Shown here: piece after piece, positions 1-5,051 of the stretch
Position numbering within the stretch: position 1 is the first letter of the stretch
How the letters are laid out: each line of letters begins with the position of its first letter
Assembly (NCBI GenBank): GCA_026991055.1
Contig: JALXCE010000227.1
Location: 1 to 5,051 of the forward strand
Direction: 5' to 3'
Length of the DNA: 5,051 nucleotides
Source: Caldifarciminota bacterium
GTDB lineage: Bacteria > Hydrothermota > Hydrothermia > B15-G9 > WFZT01
Notes under the pieces: generated by a model
Database searches by the model: none
What the model was told of the DNA's origin: nothing
What the model saw: the letters and a program-made list of their open reading frames with translations, nothing else
Translations under genes and position numbers: made by a program

Positions 1-563
1 TGCCGAACACAGACCCGGTCCACAAGGTAACCATTATCCCCCGCGGCCGTGCCCTCGGTGTGACACAGCAACTACCAATTGATGACAGACACATTTATTC
101 CAAGGATTACCTGAAAAATCAGCTTGCCATTCTGATGGGAGGGAGAGTGTCGGAGCAGCTGATTTTCAACGAGCTTACAACAGGTGCCGGAAATGACCTT
201 GAAAGAGCCACGGAACTCGCAAGAAAAATGGTCTGTGAGTGGGGTATGTCCGAAAAGCTTGGTCCTGTTACTTTTGGTAAAACCGAGCAGGAAGTATTTA
301 TCGGCCGAGAGCTTGGAATGAAGAAAAATTATTCTGAGGAAATTGCCCAGCTCATTGATGAGGAAATCAGAAAATTTGTCTATGAAGCAGAGGAAACAGC
401 GAAAGATATTCTGACAGAGAATATTGACAAGCTCCATAAGGTTGCCCAGACACTGCTTGAAAAAGAGACCCTGACTGGTAAGGAACTGGATGAAATTCTT
501 GGTCTCAACGGAAAAGAACCCGAGGAAGAGTCAGTCGAAGAAATTGTCGAAGATAAGCAATGA
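1..563 (+). CDS. ftsH: ATP-dependent zinc metalloprotease FtsH, C-terminal part of the M41 peptidase domain (5' end outside window)
   Basis: Membrane-anchored AAA+ protease that unfolds and degrades membrane and short-lived cytosolic proteins. Only the last 186 codons are here, read from base 3; bases 1-2 finish the preceding codon. The fragment opens with HKVTIIPRGRALG, which in the family lies just after the HEXXH zinc helix, so the AAA module and the two zinc histidines are outside the window. The conserved run LAILMGGRVSEQLIF is followed by TTGAGNDLERAT. Its Asp (codon 195-197, fragment residue 65) matches the third zinc ligand of FtsH. EWGMSEKLGP and GREL follow, also typical. The C-terminal tail is short and acidic (EPEEESVEEIVEDKQ), a usual low-conservation end. 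The stop codon overlaps the udk start as ATGA. The GTG at base 60 lies inside the domain and is not a start. Identification is very secure. Confidence 0.97.
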   Translation, partial: PNTDPVHKVTIIPRGRALGVTQQLPIDDRHIYSKDYLKNQLAILMGGRVSEQLIFNELTTGAGNDLERATELARKMVCEWGMSEKLGPVTFGKTEQEVFIGRELGMKKNYSEEIAQLIDEEIRKFVYEAEETAKDILTENIDKLHKVAQTLLEKETLTGKELDEILGLNGKEPEEESVEEIVEDKQ

Positions 564-1204
564 GGAGAATCCTTCTTGGAATAGCAGGTGGAACGGGTTC
601 GGGAAAGACCACTGTGGCGAGACGGATTGAACAGGAGATGGGGACTGAGGATGTAACCATTATCCCTCAGGATGCCTATTACAAAGATAGAAGTGACCTG
701 GATTTTGAGGAAAGGAAGAAACTCAATTACGACCATCCCGATGCATTTGACAATGAACTGCTAAAGCAGCACCTACTTGACCTGAGAGACGGTAAACCCA
801 TTGAGATGCCCATTTATGACTATGTATTACATCTGAGAAAAAAGGAAACCATTCGCGTTGTCCCGGGTAGAATTATCATTCTGGAGGGCATCCTTTCGCT
901 TTACGACCCGGAGATACGCGAGCTCATGGACATCAAAATTTATGTGGACACACCGGACGATATCAGGTTTATCCGGAGGTTAAAGAGAGACATCCGCGAG
1001 AGGGGACGGGACATGGATTCGGTGATAGAGCAGTATTTAACAACCGTTAGACCCATGCACCTTGAATTTGTTGAACAAACGAAGAAATATGCCGATATAA
1101 TTATTCCAGAAGGGGGATACAACAATGTGGCTATCAACCTTGTAGTGCTTTCACTTTACCAAAAACTTGGAGGGAACTCCAAGGGGGTTGAAAAAGATGA
1201 TTGA
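560..1204 (+). CDS. udk: uridine kinase (uridine/cytidine kinase)
   Basis: Cytosolic P-loop kinase of pyrimidine salvage that phosphorylates uridine and cytidine to UMP and CMP with ATP or GTP. At 214 residues it matches the usual length of about 210. Visible motifs are Walker A GGTGSGKT (residues 10-17), the substrate-site stretch QDAYYKD (37-43), YDHPDAFD (57-64), PIYDYVLHLR (84-93), LEGIL (108-112), and the lid region RRLKRDIRERGRD (139-151). The downstream run TVRPMHLEFVEQTKKYADIIIP is also typical of Udk and separates it from phosphoribulokinase-like relatives. The ATG at 560 shares ATGA with the ftsH stop. No good Shine-Dalgarno sequence precedes it (GAAG at most), so translation probably depends on reinitiation after ftsH. 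Its last codons overlap hsp20 and carry that gene's ribosome-binding site. A salvage kinase among proteases is unexpected, but the protein shows no damage. Confidence 0.96.
   Translation: MRRILLGIAGGTGSGKTTVARRIEQEMGTEDVTIIPQDAYYKDRSDLDFEERKKLNYDHPDAFDNELLKQHLLDLRDGKPIEMPIYDYVLHLRKKETIRVVPGRIIILEGILSLYDPEIRELMDIKIYVDTPDDIRFIRRLKRDIRERGRDMDSVIEQYLTTVRPMHLEFVEQTKKYADIIIPEGGYNNVAINLVVLSLYQKLGGNSKGVEKDD
1166..1189 (+). promoter_or_regulatory. candidate switching hairpins at the hsp20 ribosome-binding site (possible RNA thermometer)
   Basis: CTTGGAG (1166-1172) pairs perfectly with CTCCAAG (1177-1183) around a GGAA loop, which fits the GNRA tetraloop pattern. The 3' arm ends in the first bases of the hsp20 Shine-Dalgarno. 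An alternative stem pairs AACTCC (1175-1180) with GGGGTT (1184-1189), with one G-U pair and a 3-nt loop AAG. That stem would bury the Shine-Dalgarno. The two stems cannot form together. RNA thermometers (ROSE, fourU) are known upstream of bacterial small heat-shock genes, but this fits neither named consensus. The element lies in the udk coding end, so ribosomes finishing udk would melt it. A single 7-bp stem is expected a few times per 5 kb by chance; the position is what makes it notable. Confidence 0.3.
1181..1187 (+). promoter_or_regulatory. Shine-Dalgarno sequence of hsp20
   Basis: AAGGGGG lies 9 nt upstream of the ATG at 1197 and is the main reason for choosing that start. It sits inside the udk coding region and overlaps the candidate hairpins at 1166-1189. 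Confidence 0.65.
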
Positions 1205-1601
1205 TTGGAAAGAATTTGATGAAATATGGAGATTTCTGGTGGAGTATAAACCCCGTCTGGATCTCTCTGAAATCCATAAGCCCCCGGTAAATGTATTTGA
1301 AACCGGAGACAGAATTGTCGTGGAAGTTGCTTTACCAGGAGTTGAAAAACGGGACGTGAGGGTTGAATTTACCGAAGGAGTTTTGAGAATTTACGGTATC
1401 AGAAGGGACCTGCATACTGAAGATGAGAGAAAATTCCACGTTGTAGAGATTTCATACGGACCCTTTGAGAGAAGAGTCTATGTAGGTGAAGAAGTGGATA
1501 TAGAGAGGATCGAATCGAGACTCGAAAACGGGCTTCTAACCATAGATGTGCCTAAAAAGATCCACAGATTTCGTGAGATCAATATAGAACAAGGAGAGTA
1601 A
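1197..1601 (+). CDS. hsp20: small heat-shock protein, Hsp20/alpha-crystallin family
   Basis: ATP-independent holdase chaperone that binds unfolding proteins in large oligomers and hands them to refolding machines or proteases. It has 134 residues, typical for the family. A short N-terminal arm (about 1-28) precedes the alpha-crystallin domain (about 29-120), which holds PPVNVFE, the LPGV turn (46-49), the beta-strand block VRVEFTEGVLRIYG, the SYGPFERRVYV strand, and the family signature as RLENGLLTIDVPK (G at 112, L at 114). The C-terminal tail has the IxI anchor as INI (128-130), which docks on neighbouring dimers. The ATG at 1197 is chosen over an in-frame TTG at 1167 because AAGGGGG is well spaced before it and the extra ten residues have no family counterpart. 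It overlaps udk by 8 nt and is followed one base later by lon. In E. coli the small heat-shock proteins IbpA and IbpB are Lon substrates, so the pairing makes functional sense. Confidence 0.94.
   Translation: MIDWKEFDEIWRFLVEYKPRLDLSEIHKPPVNVFETGDRIVVEVALPGVEKRDVRVEFTEGVLRIYGIRRDLHTEDERKFHVVEISYGPFERRVYVGEEVDIERIESRLENGLLTIDVPKKIHRFREINIEQGE
1591..1596 (+). promoter_or_regulatory. Shine-Dalgarno sequence of lon
   Basis: AAGGAG lies 6 nt before the ATG at 1603 and is contained in the last codons of hsp20. It supports the lon start, which directly follows the hsp20 stop codon with one base between. Confidence 0.75.
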
Positions 1602-1602
1602 C

Positions 1603-3972
1603 ATGGAACAGAATCCATTAATTCCTGAAGGTGGCATAAAAATACCTGACACATTGCCGGTTTTACCCATCAAGGGTGGTGTACTTTATCCCAACCTGAT
1701 GGCACCACTCGTTTTAACAAATGAGCGCTCCCAAAAGCTCATAGACGATGCGCTCAGCAAGGACAGACTCATTGCGGCTGTCGCGCAAAAGGATGAAAGT
1801 ATCGAGAATCCCGGGCCGCAGGATTTGTATTCGGTCGGAACCGCCGCACTCGTGCTCAGAATGATAAGGACACCGGACGGCGCAATGCGCGTGATGGTGC
1901 AGGGTTTGAAAAGGATTAGAGTAATTCAGTATGTCCAGACTGAGCCCTATCTTGTTGCCCGCATCGAAGAGATAGAAGAGGTTGAAAAGGACACTGTCGA
2001 GGTACAGGCTCTTAAGAACAACATCCTCCAGATGTTCCAGCAGATTGTGAAATTCTCCCCCTACCTGCCCGATGAGTTTGCAGTAATGGCACTGAATATC
2101 AAAGAGCCCGGTAAACTGGCTGATTTCATCGCTTCCTACATGAATTTCTCTGTAGAGGATAAGCAGGCCATCCTCGAGGCAATTGACCCCGAAGAAAGAC
2201 TTAAAAAACTCCTGCCACTTCTGAGTAAGGAGCTCGAGGTTGCCAAACTCTCGGCAGAAATTCAGGAAAAGGTCAAGCAGGAAGTGGATAAGGGACAGAG
2301 AGAATACATCCTGAGGGAGCAGCTCAAGGCCATTCAGAAAGAGCTTGGAATGCTCGATGAGAAGCAGCGTGAAATCAACGAACTGCGCGAGAAGATTGAA
2401 AAAGCGGGAATGCCCGAAAATGTTAAAGAAGTCGCACTAAAAGAGCTCGATAAACTCTCAAGGATGATGGTGGGTTCACCGGAATATACTGTTGTCCGAA
2501 ACTATCTCGACTGGCTCATAGAGCTTCCATGGAGTAAGGAGACAGAGGACAACCTTGACCTCAAAAGGGCAAGACGCATCCTCGATGAGGACCATTATGA
2601 CCTTGAAAAGGTCAAAGAGAGGATAATTGAGTTTTTAGCCGTACGTAAATTAAAGGCAGACACCAAAGGTCCCATTCTCTGCTTTGTCGGACCTCCGGGG
2701 GTGGGTAAAACTTCACTTGGGAAATCCATTGCAAGGGCACTCGGAAGAAAATTTGTGAGAATTTCCCTTGGAGGCATCAGGGACGAGGCCGAAATAAGAG
2801 GACACCGCAGGACATACGTTGGGGCACTGCCCGGCAGAATCATACAGGGTATAAAGCAGGCCGGGTCGAAAAATCCCGTTTTCATGCTGGATGAGATTGA
2901 TAAGATTGGTGCCGACTTCAGGGGAGACCCCGCATCGGCACTGCTCGAGGTGCTCGACCCTGAGCAGAACTATGCATTCAGCGACCATTATTTAGAGGTC
3001 CCCTTTGACCTCTCAAAGGTGCTCTTTATCACAACAGCCAACGTAACGGCTACAATTCCTGCTCCACTCCTGGACAGGATGGAGATTATCGAAATCCCCG
3101 GGTATGTAGATATTGAGAAGCTGAAAATCGCTGAGAACTATCTGATTCCAAGACAGAAAGAAGAAAACGGCCTCAAGGATTTCAACATTATCTTTCAGAA
3201 AAAAGCCATCATGAAGATTATCAGAGAATACACCCGCGAGGCTGGAGTGAGAAACCTCGAGCGAAAGATTGGTGGAATCATGAGGAAAATAGCCACACTG
3301 GTTGCCGAAGGAAAGCTTTCTGGCAAGAGTATCGTGATAACTCCCAAAAAGGTGGAGAAATTCCTCGGACCCCCTGTATTTTTCTCCGAGGTCAAGGAAA
3401 GGAAGGGTGAGCCCGGGGTTGTCACAGGCCTTGCATGGACACCCACAGGCGGTGATATTCTCTTTATTGAAGCCCTGAAAATGCCCGGAGGCAAAAATCT
3501 AATCCTTACGGGTCAGCTTGGTGATGTAATGAAGGAGTCTGCCGAGGCAGCACTCTCCCTTGTCCGCTCAAAGGCAGAAAATCTTGGCATTGACCCGAAA
3601 TTCTACGAAAAATACGATATCCACATTCACGTGCCCGAAGGAGCTATCCCTAAAGATGGACCATCTGCCGGAACCGCGATTTTCACTGCACTCGTTTCGG
3701 CCCTCACAGAGGTTCCTGTTGACACAGAGCTTGCCATGACAGGTGAGATAACGCTGAGAGGAAAAGTTCTGCCTGTTGGTGGCATTAAAGAGAAAGTCAT
3801 AGCGGCCAACCGTGCAGGCATTAAAAGGGTTATTCTACCCAAATGGAATGAAAAGGATTTAATTGAAGTGCCTGAATACGTGAAGAAGGAACTGCAGTTC
3901 CATTTCGTGGAGCACGTGGACCAGGTGCTGGAGGTTACCTTTGGCGACAAACTTAAAAACAGAAACAGGTAG
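1603..3972 (+). CDS. lon: ATP-dependent serine protease Lon (LonA type)
   Basis: Cytosolic hexameric AAA+ protease that degrades misfolded and selected regulatory proteins. It is full length at 789 residues (E. coli Lon has 784). The N-terminal substrate-binding domain begins at LPVLPIKGGVLYPNL and runs to about residue 205. A helical coiled region follows, with the conserved QREYILREQLKAIQKELG (232-249). The ATPase has Walker A GPPGVGKT (363-370, Lys369), Walker B FMLDEIDK (427-434), arginine finger R492 in LLDRMEI, and sensor-2 R550 in GVRNLER. The protease domain begins near 604 (PGVVTGLAWTPTGG) and holds the dyad: Ser688 in PKDGPSAG and Lys731, the second Lys of GGIKEK, 43 residues on as in other Lon proteases. 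Absence of a membrane segment and presence of the large N domain exclude LonB. All catalytic residues are intact. The last 32 nt are shared with the start of pgsA. Confidence 0.98.
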   Translation: MEQNPLIPEGGIKIPDTLPVLPIKGGVLYPNLMAPLVLTNERSQKLIDDALSKDRLIAAVAQKDESIENPGPQDLYSVGTAALVLRMIRTPDGAMRVMVQGLKRIRVIQYVQTEPYLVARIEEIEEVEKDTVEVQALKNNILQMFQQIVKFSPYLPDEFAVMALNIKEPGKLADFIASYMNFSVEDKQAILEAIDPEERLKKLLPLLSKELEVAKLSAEIQEKVKQEVDKGQREYILREQLKAIQKELGMLDEKQREINELREKIEKAGMPENVKEVALKELDKLSRMMVGSPEYTVVRNYLDWLIELPWSKETEDNLDLKRARRILDEDHYDLEKVKERIIEFLAVRKLKADTKGPILCFVGPPGVGKTSLGKSIARALGRKFVRISLGGIRDEAEIRGHRRTYVGALPGRIIQGIKQAGSKNPVFMLDEIDKIGADFRGDPASALLEVLDPEQNYAFSDHYLEVPFDLSKVLFITTANVTATIPAPLLDRMEIIEIPGYVDIEKLKIAENYLIPRQKEENGLKDFNIIFQKKAIMKIIREYTREAGVRNLERKIGGIMRKIATLVAEGKLSGKSIVITPKKVEKFLGPPVFFSEVKERKGEPGVVTGLAWTPTGGDILFIEALKMPGGKNLILTGQLGDVMKESAEAALSLVRSKAENLGIDPKFYEKYDIHIHVPEGAIPKDGPSAGTAIFTALVSALTEVPVDTELAMTGEITLRGKVLPVGGIKEKVIAANRAGIKRVILPKWNEKDLIEVPEYVKKELQFHFVEHVDQVLEVTFGDKLKNRNR
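3930..3935 (+). promoter_or_regulatory. Shine-Dalgarno sequence deciding the TTG start of pgsA
   Basis: GGAGGT inside the lon coding region; the GGAGG core ends 6 nt before the TTG at 3941. No ATG or GTG start exists upstream of the first membrane segment, so this leader is the main support for that start. It is continuous with GGTTACCTT (3933-3941), which recurs in the left arm of the pgsA hairpin at 4136-4144. Confidence 0.6.
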
Positions 3973-4525
3973 CTGGGCAGAGACCCTCGAGCTGAATAGA
4001 ATTTTAGAACCACAGAATTTAATTACGCTAACAAGGCTCGTTCTCCTGCCATTTGTCCTCATCAGTCTGTGGCACATGAGGATAAAGCAATTTCTGGCAC
4101 TTCTTACCCTTGCTGGAATTTCTGACATTCTTGATGGTTACCTTGCCCGTAAAACGGGCAGGGTAACCAGAATTGGTCAGCTCCTGGACCATTTGATTGA
4201 TAAAATCCTTGTTATCTCAATTGTTCTGATTCTGTATCTTAAGCTAAACTTTCCCTTCTGGGCCTTTGCCCTGATTTTTGCAAGGGAGATCGGAGCGCTG
4301 CTTGTTGCAGGTCTTCTTCTCAAAAAATATAAATTTGTAACTAAGTCCAATTTTCTTGGCAAGCTTGCGGGAGTTTCTTTTTTCCTCCTGACTTTCTCCT
4401 ATATTTTGAAGCTTAAACCTTACGTGGTTCCTTTGATTTACGTGACTGTATTTTTCTTCCTGCTGTCGTCGGCGTATTATATTTACTCATACATTCTTAG
4501 AGTGGAGGAGAAAAACTTTGAATAG
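3941..4525 (+). CDS. pgsA: CDP-alcohol phosphatidyltransferase, PgsA-like (CDP-diacylglycerol–glycerol-3-phosphate 3-phosphatidyltransferase)
   Basis: Integral membrane enzyme that transfers a phosphatidyl group from CDP-diacylglycerol to an alcohol, probably glycerol 3-phosphate, giving phosphatidylglycerophosphate. The family motif DxxDGxxARx8GxxxDxxxD is complete: D62, D65, G66, A69, R70, G79, D83, D87. NLITLTRLVLLP (26-37) is the usual PgsA N-terminal signature, and ARE (114-116) plus LGKLAG (139-144) also match PgsA. Hydrophobic segments lie near 27-44, 50-64, 89-102, 104-127, 142-158 and 160-186. The TTG start follows a strong GGAGGT and gives 194 residues, about 20 more before the first membrane segment than usual; a CTG at 3992 is the only alternative close to it. 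The canonical DPLADK is DHLIDK here. PgsA is the best guess, but other alcohol acceptors are possible. It overlaps lon by 32 nt and the next gene by 8 nt, and it contains a long hairpin at 4136-4168. Confidence 0.85.
   Translation: MATNLKTETGSWAETLELNRILEPQNLITLTRLVLLPFVLISLWHMRIKQFLALLTLAGISDILDGYLARKTGRVTRIGQLLDHLIDKILVISIVLILYLKLNFPFWAFALIFAREIGALLVAGLLLKKYKFVTKSNFLGKLAGVSFFLLTFSYILKLKPYVVPLIYVTVFFFLLSSAYYIYSYILRVEEKNFE
4136..4168 (+). repeat. 15-bp inverted repeat (hairpin with 3-nt loop) inside pgsA
   Basis: The left arm GGTTACCTTGCCCGT (4136-4150) pairs along its whole length with ACGGGCAGGGTAACC (4154-4168) around the loop AAA. The only non-Watson-Crick pair is one G-U (4143 with 4161). 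The arms are exactly in frame, and the loop is the Lys71 codon. The repeat covers G66 to T76, including the catalytic Gly, Ala and Arg. No T-tract follows, so it is not a standard terminator. The motif spacing is normal for the family, so the repeat is not an inserted element. Its function is unknown. Confidence 0.85.
4504..4510 (+). promoter_or_regulatory. Shine-Dalgarno sequence of the ldcA-like gene
   Basis: GGAGGAG in the last codons of pgsA, 7 nt before the TTG at 4518. It is the strongest leader in the window and decides the start of the next gene. Confidence 0.75.
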
Positions 4526-5051
4526 GATAATTTTACCACCACCGCTTGAGAAGGGTGACAAAATCGGGATTATTGCACCGGCGAGTCCCATACCCGACCG
4601 CTCAAAGCTTGAGCGGGGGATTGAGGTGCTTGAGAGTCTGGGGTTCCGAGTGGAGCTTGGAAAGCACGTTTTTGATGCCCATCTTTACCTTGCCGGCAGT
4701 GATGAGGCACGACTATCTGATTTGATGGAATTTGTCGAGCGTGAGGATATCAAAGCAATCGTCGCTGCAAGGGGAGGATATGGGACCCTGAGATTGCTGG
4801 ACAAACTTCCTTACGAAAAATTTGCGTTAAATCCAAAAATTATCATGGGCTTCAGCGACCTGACGTCACTTTTGATTGCGATAACTGAAAAAAGTGGCCT
4901 TGTGACCTTTGAGGGGCCCATGGTGGCCTCACTTTTCTCCAGGAGGGATGAGCTCTCAATTGAGTATTTCCTGCGCGCTGTGAAGATAAAAGATTACACA
5001 ATATCCCCAAATCCAATGCAACTAACTGTAATACGCGAAGGTGAGGCAAAA
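4518..5051 (+). CDS. ldcA: LD-carboxypeptidase, peptidase family S66 (LdcA/MccF-like), N-terminal part (3' end outside window)
   Basis: 178 codons are open to the window edge; family members usually have about 300. LdcA cleaves the L,D bond between meso-diaminopimelate and the terminal D-Ala of murein tetrapeptides during cell-wall recycling in the cytoplasm. The N-terminus LPPPLEKGDKIGIIAPASPI (residues 6-25) is the family opening and there is no signal peptide. AARGGYGTLRLLD (83-95) and GFSDLTSL (111-118) follow; Ser113 is the expected nucleophile. The Glu and His of the Ser-Glu-His triad lie downstream of the window. The block usually written HGP reads EGP here (Glu132). The TTG start has a strong GGAGGAG 7 nt upstream and overlaps the pgsA stop by 8 nt. 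A microcin C7 self-immunity (MccF) role or another S66 substrate cannot be excluded from this half; the housekeeping context favours murein recycling. Confidence 0.9.
   Translation, partial: MNRIILPPPLEKGDKIGIIAPASPIPDRSKLERGIEVLESLGFRVELGKHVFDAHLYLAGSDEARLSDLMEFVEREDIKAIVAARGGYGTLRLLDKLPYEKFALNPKIIMGFSDLTSLLIAITEKSGLVTFEGPMVASLFSRRDELSIEYFLRAVKIKDYTISPNPMQLTVIREGEAK
4598..4616 (+). repeat. 8-bp GC-rich hairpin near the start of the ldcA-like gene
   Basis: CCGCTCAA (4598-4605) pairs perfectly with TTGAGCGG (4609-4616) around the 3-nt loop AGC, about 80 nt after the start codon. It encodes part of the Asp-Arg-Ser-Lys-Leu-Glu-Arg stretch. No T-tract follows. A stem of this length could occur by chance in 5 kb, so its meaning is doubtful. 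Confidence 0.4.

Noticed and set aside
27..666. 14-nt direct repeat GTAACCATTATCCC at 27-40 and 653-666
   Set aside because: Both copies are in frame and encode VTIIP, a peptide natural to FtsH (KVTIIPRG) and to Udk. Shared protein sequence explains the match.
1167..1196. Upstream TTG start for hsp20 adding ten residues
   Set aside because: It lies within the hairpin arm, has no leader of its own, and adds residues without family support. The ATG at 1197 has a well-placed AAGGGGG.
1603..1618. ATGGA/TCCAT stem around the lon start codon
   Set aside because: Only 5 bp with a 6-nt loop, and the Shine-Dalgarno stays free, so control is unlikely.
2994..3019. Two overlapping short stems in lon (AGAGGTC/GACCTCT and CCTTTG/CAAAGG)
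   Set aside because: Stems of 6-7 bp are expected by chance in 5 kb, and they lie in strongly constrained ATPase coding sequence far from any gene boundary.
3363..3391. 7-bp inverted repeat CCTCGGA/TCCGAGG in lon
   Set aside because: The 15-nt loop and short stem fit chance, and there is no T-tract or boundary nearby.
72..5049. Open frames on the minus strand (the longest about 128 codons, near 3627-4013)
   Set aside because: All lie opposite well-conserved genes, show no recognisable family pattern, and are antisense shadows.
1..5051. Search for tRNA, CRISPR, insertion-sequence ends, CIRCE operator or riboswitch
   Set aside because: No tandem repeats, no transposase-like frame, no TTAGCACTC-type operator and no intergenic space to hold an RNA gene were seen.

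Overview
The window is one uninterrupted block of bacterial genes, all on the + strand. There are six reading frames: the 3' end of ftsH, udk (uridine kinase), an hsp20-family small heat-shock protein gene, a complete lonA, a pgsA-like CDP-alcohol phosphatidyltransferase gene, and the 5' part of an ldcA-like (peptidase S66) gene. Adjacent genes overlap by 4, 8, 32 and 8 nt, and one pair is separated by 1 nt. This looks like a single translationally coupled operon that enters from the left and leaves to the right. No stretch over 300 bases lacks a gene. I see no RNA gene, mobile element, CRISPR array, internal promoter or terminator with a T-tract.

The organism is a bacterium. The reasons are FtsH and LonA, Shine-Dalgarno leaders of the GGAGG type, TTG starts, PgsA-type phospholipid synthesis, and a murein-recycling peptidase that implies peptidoglycan. 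Base composition is moderate, neither AT-rich nor GC-rich. The proteins are rich in Glu, Lys and Arg, which would fit a thermophile or an uncultured anaerobic lineage, but I cannot assign a phylum from the sequence.

The layout has two halves. The left half (1-3972) is mostly protein quality control: a membrane AAA+ metalloprotease (FtsH), an ATP-independent holdase (Hsp20) and a soluble AAA+ serine protease (Lon), with a pyrimidine-salvage kinase (Udk) inserted. The right half (3941-5051) concerns the envelope: phosphatidylglycerophosphate synthesis (PgsA) and cleavage of murein peptides (LdcA). A plausible reading is a stress or growth operon linking proteostasis to membrane and wall maintenance. 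That link is inferred from gene order only.

The least ordinary signals are at RNA level. The first is a 15-bp hairpin with a 3-nt loop (4136-4168) lying over the catalytic motif of pgsA. The second is a pair of mutually exclusive small hairpins at the hsp20 ribosome-binding site (1166-1189), which could act as an RNA thermometer. The protein-coding content itself belongs to well-known families, and I found no clear evidence of an undescribed multi-gene system.
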